NCBI GenBank assembly: GCA_036927565.1
Contig: JAYESD010000009.1
Location: 25,759,601-25,823,600, forward strand
Reading direction: 5' to 3'
Origin: Tuctoria greenei
Lineage: Eukaryota > Streptophyta > Magnoliopsida > Poales > Poaceae
Length of the DNA: 64,000 bases
Positions within the stretch are counted from its first letter, which is position 1. Each line of letters opens with the position of its first letter. Under the pieces are notes generated by a model. The model ran no database searches and was not told the origin of the DNA. It saw only the letters and a program-made list of their open reading frames with translations. Below, one piece after another: positions 44,601 through 56,679 of the stretch. Made by a program: the position numbers and the translations under genes.

Positions 44601-46162
44601 GAACAATCATCCATAGGAACAACATCAAAATCAGCAAAATCATGGTATGAACCAATTGAAAAATGGATTCTCGCTATTTGTGTTACCCGAACCTTACCGC
44701 TGTTGTTGAACCATTGAATGTGGTACGGATGAGGGTGTGCTCTTGTTGTCAAACCGAGTTTCTTGACGACGTCCGTGTTTACCAAGTTATTGCAGCTACC
44801 TCCATCAATTATAGTGTGTACACGGCAGTCCTTGACGATGAGAAACATGTGGAAGAGGTCGTGTCGTTGTAGCTTGTCGTCGGTCTCCACTTTGGAGCTC
44901 AAGGCACGCTGCACAATGATGCTCCTATAGTTCTCCGTCGCCGCTGTACCAAGTACCTCTTCTTCGGTGTGTTCGTCATTTGGATCTGTAAAGTCAGTAT
45001 CAAGAGAATATTCATCTTCAACATCCGAAGTACTATCATACCCGCCATCGTCGCGTGCTATGTATGCTCGTTTGCTCGGGCAATCTCTCATCATATGACC
45101 AAGTCCCTGGCAGCGGTGACACTTAATGTCGGAAGTACGACCCGTAGAAGGAGTGGACGACGAAGGCTTGAATGATGTCGCCTTGCTGCCTTCCGGCACG
45201 CGAGAAGGTGGAGCAGCAAGTATAGTTCGTTGGCCGCTATTGGGTGGTGTAGTCGCTGCACGGGGGGCCGAAGATGGTGCTGTTTTGGATGGTGTAGTTG
45301 CTGCACGCGGCGTGAAGTTGCTCCTCGTGCGTTGTTACTGTTGTTGTCGGCCCTGCAATTCTTTTTTTGCCAACATAGCAAGCTGAAACAATCTGTTAAC
45401 AGTATCATATTCCTTGTAATCAACAATGTCCTGAATTTCACGCCTCAACCCCCCATAAAAACGAGCTATTTTATCATCCATGTCCTCTACTACCCCACAA
45501 CGCAGCATACCCATTTGTAACTCTTGATAATACTCCTCTACGGACATGTTACCTTGGTCTAAACGCTGCAATTTTTTGCGAAGGTCCCGCTGAAAAGATG
45601 GAGGAACAAATCGAACACGCATAGCTTCCTTTAATCTATCCCATGTTGGAGGATCAGTTCTAGTTTTAACAAGTTCATTCCACCATATGATAGCAAAGTC
45701 CTTAAACTCACTAGTGGCTTGACGAACTCTATGTTGTTCAGGAACAAGATGGGAATTAAATTTTTGCTCTACTGTCATCTCCCAATCAAGATAAGCCTCA
45801 ACATCATAAGCACCAGAAAAAGAGGGTATAATAAATTTCACTTTAGCAAAAGGATCATCAGAAGGGCGATTATAATTGTGATGATTATTACCTCCCATAC
45901 CTCGACGATAAAGTGGCAGTCTTGGCTGATTATTGTGATCTTCCAGTTCATCATAAGCATTGTCTTCTTGTCTTCCAGCGAGAGGCAGCCGAGCCTCAAA
46001 AGTATTCATCCGAAGAGCAAGGTCATCCAGTTGGCGAGTCAAGTTCGCCAATGACTCCTCCGTTGCTGCGTTGTATTTGGCGAACATATCCGTCATGGTC
46101 TTCATCATATCACGTAACTCAACATGTTGAACACATTCGTCATTATTGTCTTCTCCTGCCAT
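41330..46162 (-). pseudogene. gag-pol: CRM-like gag-pol, one frame with two stops
   Basis: A single frame of about 1,610 codons from ATG at 46162 (MAGEDNNDE) to a stop at 41330, interrupted only by TAA at 45335-45337 and TAG at 42065-42067. Gag: capsid with FSGAYDVEAYLDWEM and YYQELQMGMLRCGV. From 45199 (residue 1 of the long open part): CCHC knuckle 27-40; protease DGG 132-134; RT with YFDD at 501-504; RNase H about 645-760 ending ADALSRR; integrase zinc residues His832, His839, Cys869, Cys872 and catalytic Asp901, Asp962, Glu998. After the TAG come the chromovirus C-terminal motifs (GDLVWLHLRKERFPDLRKS, SPTFNISDLRPYLGEEDE). The tail runs about 100 codons into the 3' LTR. Both stops fit single C-to-T changes. 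Confidence 0.93.
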
Positions 46163-47421
46163 TGTTAGTAGGAAAAAAAAGACAACAAAAAAAATGTTAT
46201 CCCTATCAACTACAGTGACAATGTGGAAGGTGGAAGAAAACAATCTCTCTCGCTCAAGCGTCTTACCACGCTCTTACAAGTGTTCTTACCGACACAGCAG
46301 GTGGTGTGGACGGTGAGATAAACCAATGAAGCGTGGGGTGATTGCAAAGGTACCTGTTATGCTCAAGAGAAAGGTGGAGCTTGGATGGCACAATATGGTG
46401 GCTAATAAGCAGAAAATCGTTAACAGCTAAACAAAGTTGAATAAGTATTCAATGTAGGAAACTGTTGCTGGTCAACCGAGTGCCCTAGAGCCTAGCACAA
46501 CACAAGGAAGTATCAAGGCAAAAGAAAGACAAAATGATATAACCAAACAAACAGCACCAAGTGGTATAGGCCAATTGCTTTAATATGCGTGCTCTTCACT
46601 ATTTTTTTTTCTTTTTTGTAATATTTTTTTGATATTGTTTCTTTACTCAGGAGCACAAATATAGGAAGCACACAAATTTGCAGCTCAATTGGATGTAATA
46701 TGCGGCCTATAGAAAATCAAGAAGATTCTTTAAAATTTGTGCTGAAACTTCGGAGGCCGGATAACCTATCTTCCGAGGGGAATTTGGGCAATCTAATTTC
46801 GCCGAACGCAGCTACACGGCAGAAAATCAGATGCGAAATTTCGCGTAGATGAATTTGAAAAAAAATTCGCCCGATTTCGAGTTCGTATGCGAAAATTATG
46901 GCCGTTTTAAGGTAGGCTATCCGAGTTACGATTTTTTAGATGTTGATTCCAACTCGGTTTGAGAACAGAACTCGCAATCAGATGTGAAAACGATCGGGAA
47001 TTTGCACAGCAACTAATGGGGTGGTGTCTGATGATTCAAGGATGAGTGGCACAAAGGTTTGTCACCTAATCTAGGGCCGGCGATGCGGGAGTTCACGCAA
47101 GGCGGCTAGCTAGGGCAAACCGATGAACGTGGCGGATCGGTTTGTTATTTAAGGATTGTGGAATAGGTGTCGAATAGCAAGAAAACAAGGACTAAACACG
47201 ATAACTAGGACCAAAAAACACAAAGCTAAACCAGCAACAAGACTCAACCACACGAATGCAAACTCAACAATGTAAACTGAAAAATGAAACTGCGGGCACT
47301 ATAGTCTGGGAAGTGGTAAAAACGATCTAATTTTTTTTGTGGCTTTTTTTGTGGACTCTAGGTACAAAACAAAATCGATCTAATGGAAGGAAGAAAAACA
47401 AAGATACCTCACGGGCAACCT
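46163..47421 (-). other. CRM-like element leader
   Basis: About 1.26 kb between the primer site and the gag ATG, with no domain-bearing ORF. It is A/T-rich near 46580-46640, with a few scattered homopolymers. Expected untranslated leader. Confidence 0.65.
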
Positions 47422-47436
47422 GGAAATCTGATACCA
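47422..47436 (-). other. CRM-like primer-binding site
   Basis: The minus strand reads TGGTATCAGATTTCC, two bases from the LTR. The first ten bases match the initiator tRNA-Met complement. Confidence 0.8.
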
Positions 47437-47438
47437 AT

Positions 47439-48302
47439 TGATGAGTAGGTTTAGGCCCGATCTTCCGAAAGGTATGTCGATTGGGATGGAGAACTCGACG
47501 TTGATGATCCGCGGCACTCGAGCGGTTCGAGTACCCCTGCAATCACTACACCACGGCTCCGTTGGTTATCAACCGTGCTGCACACGCTTGACCTCACCAA
47601 GAAGGCTAATCCCTGCAAGTGCAACCGAGAACACGAGCAAGAACGTAGAAGACACGATCGGAAATTGCAAAGTTGGGGTCTCACAAACCGTAGAACGGCG
47701 ATTTTATTGATCTAAGCAAAACCCACCGAATATGACCGGCGGCTGCAGTATTTATAGGCTATGGTTCGACTAAAACACGATTAGACGCATCCCTAATGGA
47801 CTCTTACGGGATACAAGGCCCAAAGGCCCGATTCAGTGGCGCAGCACCGGACAGAAATCTGGACTCGACTTGTTTCGACGATTCCCAATGACCCCGGAGG
47901 AATTTTGAGGTGGGACCAAAACCATTGGAAATTTTATCTTCTCCTCTTTCCGTGCATATGTAGAACGTCGAAAACGGAGTCCGTATGCCTCCTGGGCGTC
48001 TGTTTTAAGGTGGACTGCTCCTGGACTCCGAGTTGAACTCGAGTCCGAGTTGTAAACTGTTTCCATCAACTTGTGGACGTCCCAGGTGGTTCTCCACACT
48101 CCCAAGGCCTCCTTCCTTCACTTGTTGATCTTCTCCATTATTCCTAATAACAATTAAATCATCACATAGCAATCTATTCTCAAACTCACATACAAAAGAA
48201 GTTAAGAATGAATTCACCTGCTGATTTAATAACCGTGCCCGTGCTCTTGTGATTGGTCCTTGCAGTTCAATGCGCGTCTCCGCTGTTGTGATGTCCTCAT
48301 CA
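47439..48302 (-). repeat. CRM-like 5' LTR (864 bp)
   Basis: The same length as the left LTR and alignable without gaps. The minus-strand TATAAATA is at 47749-47756. The differences are mostly transitions. Confidence 0.95.
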
Positions 48303-48307
48303 GTCCA

Positions 48308-49439
48308 TTTATGGACTTTAACAAGCATCAAGGCAGTGGTATCTCAAGTTTGATGAGACAATAAGAAAATTTGGATTTAAAGAAAATGAGGAAGACAATT
48401 GTATTTATGCAAAGTTTAAGAATGAGAAATTTATTTTCCTCATGCTTATGCAGATGACATACTACTTGCAGAGTAGTGATGTTAATCTAATATCAGAAAC
48501 TAAGAAGATTTTGTCCTCTAATTTTGATATGAAAGATCTTGGTGAAGCATCTTATATATTGGGCATAGAAATTCACCAAGATAGACATAAGGGGTATTAC
48601 GCTTATCACAAAAGGCATACTTAGAAAATATACTGAGAAAGTACATCATGCATAAGAGCAAGCCTTCACCTGCTCCGATTGTCAAAGGCGATAAGTTTGG
48701 AAACTTTTAATGTCCTAGAAACCAATATGAGATCGATCAAATGAAGTCGGTTCCATATGTTTCTGCTATCGGAAGCCTTATGAATACTCAAGTTTGTACT
48801 CGTCCTGACATAGAATTTGTGACCGGAATGCTTGGCAGATATCAGGCCAATCCAGGGTTTGATCACTGGAAGGCAGTTAAGAAAGCATTAAGGTATGTTC
48901 AAGGCACAAAAGGCTTCATGTTAATGTATAGTAAGTTAGATCATTTTGAAGTAGTGGGATATTGAGATGCAGATTTCACGGGTTGTGTGGATACTAAGAA
49001 ATCCACGTCAGATTATATATTCACCCTCACGAGTGGAGCCATTTCATGGAAAAGCTCCAAACAAACAGTCACATCATCCACGATGTATGCAAAGTTTGTT
49101 GCATGTTATGAGGCTACCGGGCAAGCTGTTTGGCTTAAGAAATTTTTACCCGGTCTTAAAGCGGTCGACAACATTGAAAAACCACTTAAGTTATACTGCG
49201 ATAATGAGCCCGCAATATTTTACTCTCACAAATATAAGTCGAGTGGTGCTGCCAAACACATGCACATTAAGTTTTATGTTGTGAAAGACAAAATCCAGGA
49301 TCATACCATAAACCTTGAGCATATTAGTACCAAATGAATGCTTGCGGATCTGCTAACAAAAGGTCTTCCACCCAACTTGTTCAGTGAACATGTGGCTAGC
49401 ATGAGTTTAAAGGAGAACCTATGGTCACTGGATACTTAG
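48308..49439 (+). pseudogene. Copia-A RT (rest) and RNase H
   Basis: Resumes directly after the duplicated GTCCA. The RT continues with a KSIYGL-like start with a stop, QWYLKFDETIRKFGF and NCIYAKFKNEKF. The catalytic YxDD loop is present only in a shifted frame (about 48446-48460); a second indel restores the frame before SSDVNLIS. Next come FDMKDLGEASYILGIEIH, then the connection (QMKSVPYVSAIGSLM, TRPDIEFVTGMLGRYQ) and RNase H (CVDTKKSTSDYIFTL, AKFVACYEATGQAVWLKK, LYCDNEPAIFYSH). Stops lie near 48324, 48622, 48963 and 49335. The frame ends at TAG 49437. Confidence 0.9.
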
Positions 49440-49619
49440 GGCCAAATTAAGAGTAAGGCCATTTTCTGAATGTAAGATGTATTGTGATCTTCGAGTTAAA
49501 CAATACGTAAATGGCTGTTTCGATGTGTATTGCCCTATATGTCAAGCATAAGGAGAGTGACACTAAGTTTAGTATTAAATAAGTTGGTAAGTTTTAAGAT
49601 CCGAGTTTAAGGGAGAGAA
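49440..49619 (+). other. Copia-A 3' untranslated region and polypurine tract
   Basis: A short interval after RNase H, ending in AAGGGAGAGAA (49609-49619) directly before the LTR. This purine run is the likely plus-strand primer. Confidence 0.75.
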
Positions 49620-50090
49620 TGTTAGTTATGAACTCGTATTAAGATAATTAATCATGTGATTAATTTTAATTAGCATGTGTCCTAATGAAGGGACACACCC
49701 AACCAAATGGATGCGTCCCTAATCAGGGACACCATTGTGGCAGTTGGGAAGCCCCCTCTTTTGCCTCTTGATCACATATAAGTATGAGAGTGTTTGTTGT
49801 TTACAACATACACATTGACACTCAAATCCTCTAAGAACTGATCAAATAGCAAGAGGAAACAAGGGGAAAAGCCATTTGTGATCTTCCTACAGCCTCGCCA
49901 TCACTGGCTTGATAGCTTCGTCCTCTTCAAGCAAGAAAAAAGGAGTAAGCAGAAGGTTCGGCCATTTGGTCTTCTATGTGCTAGTAAAATTGATTAGAAC
50001 TAGGGTGTTCTATTTGTATCCGATTTTCTTGTACACACAAAATAGATAACAATGGCTAAGTTCTATTCTATTCGAATTTTTGTTCTTACA
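49620..50090 (+). repeat. Copia-A 3' LTR (471 bp)
   Basis: TGTTAGTTATGAACTCG to TTGTTCTTACA, followed by the target duplication AATTG (50091-50095). It aligns with 16540-17349 minus the plastid insert: at the insertion point it reads AAGAGGAAACAAGGGG without interruption. TATAA is at 49777-49781. Confidence 0.93.
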
Positions 50091-50095
50091 AATTG

Positions 50096-50675
50096 TTCAT
50101 CGTCCCTTCTAATATGTATATACCATTTGTTACACTCCATTGGTACTCACTACACTGAGTATAGGAGCCATCAATGGTTCAAAGCAACTATAGGAGCGTT
50201 ATGCATCATTCCACATCCAGAATCTTACATTTGATTATCTAATGGATAAAATTGGAGTGTTTATGAGATTATCTCATGAACAAATAATAATATCCTATAA
50301 GGCATTTATAGACCTATGTGAAAGTTGTCTAGATGAGGGATGAATAGACAATTTAACTTGAAATACAATTAACAAAAACTATTATATCCAAATATTGTCG
50401 GACTTGTTCTGTTTGGTTCAGTAAGGGGACAAAAGGAGCAATAATGTCTACAAAGAGTAACTAAACTATGCTAGCAACCTATTGCACCAATATAATGGTC
50501 TAGAGACACACGAGATGCAATATTTTGATTTGACTAGCACAATCAAGAGTAAGTTCTAAGAACCTAGTGAACAACAAAGTAAAGCACAAGGGGACATGAG
50601 GATTTTTCATTGAAGTTTAGTTTCACAAAGAAACATATGTCTTTGTTTAGTCTACATGTTGAACATCAACCTAAG
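50096..50675. other. Unassigned island between Copia-A and Copia-D
   Basis: AT-rich, no ORF of note, no repeat found. The final five bases, CTAAG (50671-50675), are the presumed left target duplication of Copia-D. Confidence 0.5.
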
Positions 50676-51222
50676 TGTTGGGAAATTGGCGGTACACTAT
50701 TCTAGCAATTCTATCGCATTACCCAGGAAACATGCGAGTACAAAGGTCATAGATCATTACCACTAGACGCGCAACATAGCGGAACGTAGATGCACATCGG
50801 TGTAGAGGAAGTAGACGATCACATTCGTCTCCTCCTTGTGCTCGTCACGGCAGCAACATTGTGGTGTTGTAGACCGTCTCCTCCTCGTCCTCATCACAAC
50901 AACGTCGTCACATCACTGTAGCGATCAGTGCAACAATAGCAATAGTGTCTCCACGGAGTCCACACGTAAGGGGAGGAACGCCGTGCGCCGGTGTGCTAGC
51001 ACCACGCGCGCGGTAAGGGTATCGGTGTGAGGCCTGCGAGGGATGGCGGCTAGGGCTGTCACGTGGTGGAGTAATCTACCCCTAACCTTACCCTCATATT
51101 CATAGGCATACTAATGGGCTTTTGGGTTGCAGGTCCATTAATATCCTAATTGCTTCTGGATCAAATATTCAACAGGCCTTAATCCGAATTGTTATGATTG
51201 CCTCTTGGGCATATCACCAACA
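50676..51222 (-). repeat. Copia-D 3' LTR (547 bp)
   Basis: TGTTGGGAAATTGGCGG to GCATATCACCAACA on the plus strand, with inverted ends TGTTGG/CCAACA. The adjoining ATCTCCCACTT (51223-51233) is the complement of an AAGTGGGAGAT polypurine tract, which fixes the inner edge and the orientation. Confidence 0.8.
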
Positions 51223-51233
51223 ATCTCCCACTT

Positions 51234-52189
51234 GCCTTAGAGACAATCATATAGCCAAGCTTTTCGATATTCTAACCCCTTAAGTGCGTGACCCGTTAGG
51301 TTCATGTGCATTCAATTGTGAATGAAAACCGTTTCTAACCATAAGTCAACAGAGGTATCTAGCAGGACATACTGACTTCTGAATGCACATAAAGATCATA
51401 TGGATCGAACATAGATACATTCACATACTAATCCTTTGCCTCAAGATACCAGTCAAGCTCAGGGCAAGATGTGTGTCATCCTTGTGATAGCTCGACCATT
51501 CACTTGATCAAATAATGGATTCATTCTATGACTAACTTTAGTCATTGTGATTAACATTTAATCACCTTGGCATGGTCATGCACTTTCCAATCCAACTATC
51601 TCGAGGGGGCCAGAGATATCTCTCCTATTATTTAGGAGGGGCAAATCCTATCTTTATCCGCACACATCCCATTCCATGTTTCATTATGTAACAAAGACTA
51701 CTTTTATGACTACCCAGTTACGGAGTAGCGTTTGGTAGTCTCAAAGTACACAACTACACTTTGTGAGAAATAATGACGATCTCAGGTCTAAGGATCTAGC
51801 AGTGTATCACTCAAGACCAACTGATGGCACATATGAAAATAACAATGCCAACAATGTCTCAGAGTGGGTCAATCCAACATCATGTTCACTAACATGTGTT
51901 CATATTATTAATTTGATATCTCCATATCTATGATCTGTAAAACATGATCATCAATTAATACATGTGCTAGTATGTGTGTCATCATTATCTCATATAATGA
52001 TATAGACTAGAGATCATTTGGAGTAACATTACTATTAACAAAGAGTTTTACGAACAAGTCACATACTTGATGATCAATGTAAATAATGATTACTCATATA
52101 ACAATTTATTTTACAGTATAAACAAAAGTATGACACAGTTCTCTTACTACACACTATGATCACTAATGTAAGTCTTTAATATCCATAGA
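51234..52189 (-). other. Copia-D 3' untranslated interval
   Basis: About 950 bases between the end of RNase H and the polypurine tract. No ORF, repeat or RNA gene seen. It is longer than is usual for small copia elements, but no inserted element could be recognised in it. Confidence 0.55.
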
Positions 52190-54747
52190 TATCATGTGTG
52201 CCTCATGCTTTGATCTAATGTAAGTCAACAGATTTGCAATATTCAAATCCGTGTGCACCTTGCATATCTTGACATCACCTCGATCGATGATCTCTCAGAT
52301 GAGGTGATAGCATCATAGTATATGTTAGATCTTTTGTCTGATCTAGGGTTCTTTGCCCGTGCAATAGCTCCATTATTATCATAATATAGATCCACAAGAT
52401 TGGATGCACTAGGAAAAACACCCAACTCAAAAACAAATTTTTTGATCCAAACAACTTCCTTTGTAGCTTCAGAAGCTGCAATATACTCCGCCTCCATCAT
52501 TGAATCTACTACTGTATCTTGCTTGGAAATTTTCTAGCTCACTGTCCCTCTATTGAGGCGGAACACAAAACTGGATTGTGATCTGAAGTCATCCTTGTCT
52601 GTTTGGAAGGTAGCATCAGTGTAACTTTTTATAACTAGCTCTTCTTCACCTCCAAACACTAGGAACACATCCTTAGTTCTTCTTAAGTACTTAAGGATGT
52701 TTTCAACAACTGTCCAATGAGCCTCACCATAATCTGATTGATACCCGCTTGTGATGCCTAGAGCATAAGATACATCTGGGCGAGTACATACCATGGTATA
52801 CATGATGGATCCAATAGCCGAAGCATAAGGAATCGCTCTCATCCTCTTTTACTCATCAGGTGTCGAAGTACACTGGCTCTTACTTAGAGTAATGCCATGT
52901 GACATTAGCAAGAAACCTTTCTTCGATTCTTGCATATTGAACCGATTTAATATCTTGTCAATATATGTGTCTTGGGTTAATCCAATTCACCTTTTAGATC
53001 TATCCCTATAGATCTTTATGTCCAAAATGTACGTTGCCTCTCCTAAATCCTTCATTGAGAAACTTTTTCTTAATGAGAATTTAACAGCATGAAGCATTAG
53101 AATGTCATTTCTGATCTATAATATGTCATCTACATATAGGACCAAAAATACAAGTGTGCTCCCACTAATCTTCTTATAACTACAAGGTTCTTCTACGTTC
53201 TTGATGAAAGCAAACCCTTTGAATACTTCATCAAAATGTAGATTCCAACTCCGAGATGCTTGCTTCAATTCATAGATGGACTTTTAAAGTTTGCATATTT
53301 TGCTAGCATTTTTAGGATCGACAAAACCCTCAGGTTGTGTCATGTACACATCCTCAGTTAGATTTCCATTTAGAAATGTTGTTTTGATATCCATCTGCCA
53401 TATTTCATAATCAAAATATGCAGTAATTCCTAGGAGAATCCGAACAGACTTTAGCATTGCGATGGGTGAGAAAGTTTCATCATAATCGACACCTTGAATT
53501 TGTTTGAAACCTTTCACCACCAATCGTGCTTTATATATGTGGACATTTCCATCCATGTCAGTTTGTTTCTTGAAAATCCATTTACAATCGATAGGTATCA
53601 CACCTTCGATTGGATCAACCAAGTTCCAAACTTGACTCTCATGCGTGGATTCAATTTTGGATTCCATGGCTCCAAGCCATTTCTCAGAGTCGGGTCCTTT
53701 CATTGCTTCGGTGTAGGTCGTGGGCTCATTATTGTCCAATAATACCATGTCATGCTTCTCCGTGGTTAGAAGCGTTAACTTCTCAGTCCCACGAAATGCC
53801 CTCGTAGACCTTCGTGGGGCTGGTGTTTCGTCAACTGGTTGCACAATATCTTTTACATCCTGTATAAGATCAGTGGGCGCTGAAACATTTTTAGGTATTT
53901 CTTGAATTTCTTCAAGATGCACCTTGCTCCCAGTAACTCCTTATGAATAAAACTCTTTCTCCAAGAAGACATCATTGCGAGCGGTAAACACTTTACCCTC
54001 TATTTTATCATAAAAATAGTATCCTTTGGTTTCTCTAGGATATCCCACAAAGAAGCATTTGACTGAATTGGGAGTGAGTTTGTCTGACGTCAAACGTTTG
54101 ACATAAGCATCACACTCCAAACTTTGAGGAAAGACAATCCAAGACGTCCACATCTCCAATGGTGTCTTCTCAACAGACTTAGTTGGAACTCTGTTTAGTG
54201 TAAACACAGCAGTTTCAAGAGCATAACCCCGAAAGGACAGTGGAAGATCACTTGGGCTCATCACCGACCTAACCATGTCTAAGAAGTTTTGGTTCCTTTG
54301 CTCGAACAGCCCATTCCATTGAGGCGTTCTAGGTGGATTCAACCATGGAACAATTCCACATTGTTTTAAATGATCATAGAACTCATGGCTCAAATATTCA
54401 CCCTCACGATCAGATCATATAAATTTAGTTGTCTTTCCCAATTGATTTTGTACTTCAATTATAAAATTCTTTGAACCTTTCAAAGGATTCAAACTTGTGC
54501 CTCATTAGGTAGACATATCCAAATCTACTAAAGTCATCGATAAAATTAATAAAGTACTGGAAACCACCTCTGTCTATTGAAATCATTGGTCCACATACAT
54601 CAGTATGTATAAGTCCCAACAAATCACTCGCCCTCTCACTTTGACTAGTGAAGGGTGCTTTGGTCATCTTCCGAAGCAAACAAGACTCGCATGTGTCAAG
54701 TGACTCAAAATCAAATGAGCTTAGTAAACCATATTTATGAAGTTTTT
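52190..54747 (-). pseudogene. pol: Copia-D pol: integrase, RT, RNase H
   Basis: From the right: the end of the integrase zinc region (SCLLRKMTKAPF), the catalytic part (LIHTDVCGPM, YFINFIDDFSRFGYVYLM; then PPRTPQWNGLFEQRN) and the C-terminal part (PLEMWTSW, VKCFFVGYPRETKGYYFYD). A linker and RT follow (53922-53284: ARLVVKGFKQIQGVDYDETFSPIA, MDIKTTFLNGNL, DVYMTQPEGF). RT continues across shifted frames (53283-52850), with YVDD at about 53125 followed by a stop. The connection is 52842-52534. RNase H has EAEYIAASEATKEVVWIKK and YYDNNGAIARAKNPR (52500-52243), then a frameshift. Frame changes lie near 54420, 53935, 53283, 52845 and 52300. Confidence 0.87.
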
Positions 54748-54752
54748 CAATG

Positions 54753-56679
54753 TGTAGGATCGAAGAGCACGTGAAAAGCTACCAGAGGGGGGGGGGGGGG
54801 GTGAATGGTAGATTTAAAAATCTTACGCAGCAGAAACAATAAAACCCTAATCCCTTCGGTAGAAAAACGATCTGTTAAAGAAATCGTGTATGTGACTAAT
54901 CTAAACGTGTTTCACCGTGACAAAAGTGATATATATCAGAGAGAATCAAGTCACGAAGACAACACAAAAAGAATTACTCAAATCCGTCGAGAACAACTCA
55001 AGTTATGATCAAAAGATCAAACACTGGTCAATCTGACTTACCCGAGAAAAACAGTTTCTGGAATGCTGCAAAGAAACTCGTGTAGATCAAAAACCACAAA
55101 TCCAATGACCGTGAAATTTTGACAGATGATAGACAATCAAGTTGTGAAGACAACCCAAAAAGAATCACGTCAATTGGATCAGAAAATCTCGAGTTATGAT
55201 AAAACCACTGACGAAAGGTAGTGCTGTCCAGAAACTCGACGAATAAAACTTGTCTGGAACAAGTCGGACGAACAAGGCACAAAAGTTCCTTAAAACTTTG
55301 AATTTTATTCAATAGAACACAAGAGGAACAGCCCCAAAGTCGTCTGCCACGAGCTTTGGCCTTCCCTTGCTTATATAACCAGCCCTTAGGCCATCCCAAT
55401 CTCAACTAGGACTCCAATCCTAATCCGATCACAATCGGATCTTTCCATAACTGCTTAGGACTCTTCTATACGCAGATAGAAGCAATCTTAAGACTTCCAA
55501 ACACCTTAGGAACGTATCCCACATTCCTAAACAACTCAAATTCGTGACACACACGAAATCCTAACATAACCAACTCGATACTTTCCATACCGAGCCATAA
55601 CCGACTCAGCCGCAGCCAAAGTCTTCAACCGATACGATCCGATCCTTCCGATCAGATCTTCCTTCCATAAACCGTCTCTAGAAGCATATTGCCACGTCAT
55701 GCACCGCATGCATACGTACGAACACCTTCCTTCGACCTTCATATGCACTGCCCTTGATTCAATCATCCTGCGCGACCTCCTGACCCGCTCAACCACAGTT
55801 CCTCCCGAACTTGGTTGTTGGAACCTCATCTCCTCCTGAGACTAGTCCAATGGATCCTGTCACCAGCCATGACTTGAACTCAAGCAACATCTGCACATGA
55901 ACAAACAAACAATCCATACGAGCCCAAGTCCTCGATTTGACTCAAGTTAGTTCCGAACACAACACCCTACGTGAGAACCTCACGTAACCATGTTGCAAAA
56001 ACACAGTAGAAACGATATCAACCGTATTCAACCAAAACGCACCAAAAACTTAGGAAATGAATACTAAGCAATCTTTCCAATCATGTAAAGCAAGTACAAA
56101 ACATTGCAAATGAAAAGCAAAAGCACTTCGGTCAAGTTTCGAACCTTGCCAGAGCAACCCTGAGCTTGAGCCGGAGCTAAGCAGAAACACTGCGATCAAG
56201 TTCCGGACCTTGCCAGAGCAACCCGGAGCTTGAGCCGGAGCTAACAAAAGCTAGTGGAACCTAGCGCCGGAGCTTACCAAAACTAGTATGGAACTAGTCA
56301 ACCCAAAACCGGAGCTAGAACAAAGTAAGTCGGAGCTTAGCAAAAGCATACTGGAGCTATCAAATATATGCCGAAGCTAACAAAGACATGCCGGAGCTAA
56401 CAAAGTCATGCCGGAGCTAACAACGACATACCGGAGCTAAAGATAAAGCTCACCGGAGCTAACCAAAGCTAGTCAGACCTTTCCCAAGAAGCCGGACCTA
56501 GCTTCAAACATAGCCGGAGCTACCCAAAACAAGTCGGACCTACCGTCGGACCTTGCTGTAGCTCGGAGCTAGAGTCGGACCTTGATAAAAAGGTGTTTTG
56601 GGTGATATTTAAAACTTTTATCATCAAAGCCAAGTGTATTCACTACAAACCAATGTATTCAACACACATAGGTCTTACA
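54753..56679 (-). repeat. SireB-2 3' LTR (1927 bp)
   Basis: TGTAGGATCGAAGAGC to ATAGGTCTTACA on the plus strand, that is TGTAAGACCTATGTG to GATCCTACA in element sense. It is about 330 bp longer than the solo LTR, mainly through a CCGGAGCT array (56130-56580). It has a 15-G run at 54787-54801. The promoter TATATAAG (minus) is at about 55370-55378. It matches 63338-64000 closely. Confidence 0.93.
56130..56580 (-). repeat. CCGGAGCT minisatellite within the SireB-2 LTR
   Basis: Reiterated CCGGAGCTAACAAAG-like units. Four adjacent units are in strict 20-base register, starting at 56368, 56388, 56408 and 56428; looser copies flank them. The solo LTR has only a few such words in the same place, so the array has expanded in SireB-2. 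Confidence 0.85.

Larger units (their letters stand above)
40764..48302 (-). mobile_element. CRM-like chromovirus (Ty3/gypsy), near intact
   Basis: A minus-strand element of 7,539 bp with two 864-bp LTRs and GTCCA on both sides (40759-40763 and 48303-48307). The primer site is on the right; one gag-pol frame runs through the element and into the 3' LTR. I count about 18 differences between the LTRs by eye (about 2 %), so it is the youngest insertion that can be dated here. The TGATGAG LTR start and the C-terminal pol extension into the LTR recall the centromere-associated CRM clade; a Reina-type chromovirus is the alternative. Confidence 0.92.
16540..50090 (+). mobile_element. Copia-A: old Ty1/copia element split by nested insertions
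   Basis: Both ends can be placed. The 5' LTR is 16540-17349, with a tRNA primer site right after. The 3' LTR is 49620-50090, with a purine tract right before. AATTG flanks both outer ends (16535-16539 and 50091-50095). Between them, gag, protease, integrase, RT and RNase H continue in order across three large insertions: SireB-1, Sire-2 and the CRM-like element. Each resumes at the base where it was cut or close to it. Without the insertions the element would be about 6.8 kb. All its genes are broken. Its copia lineage is not assigned. Confidence 0.93.
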
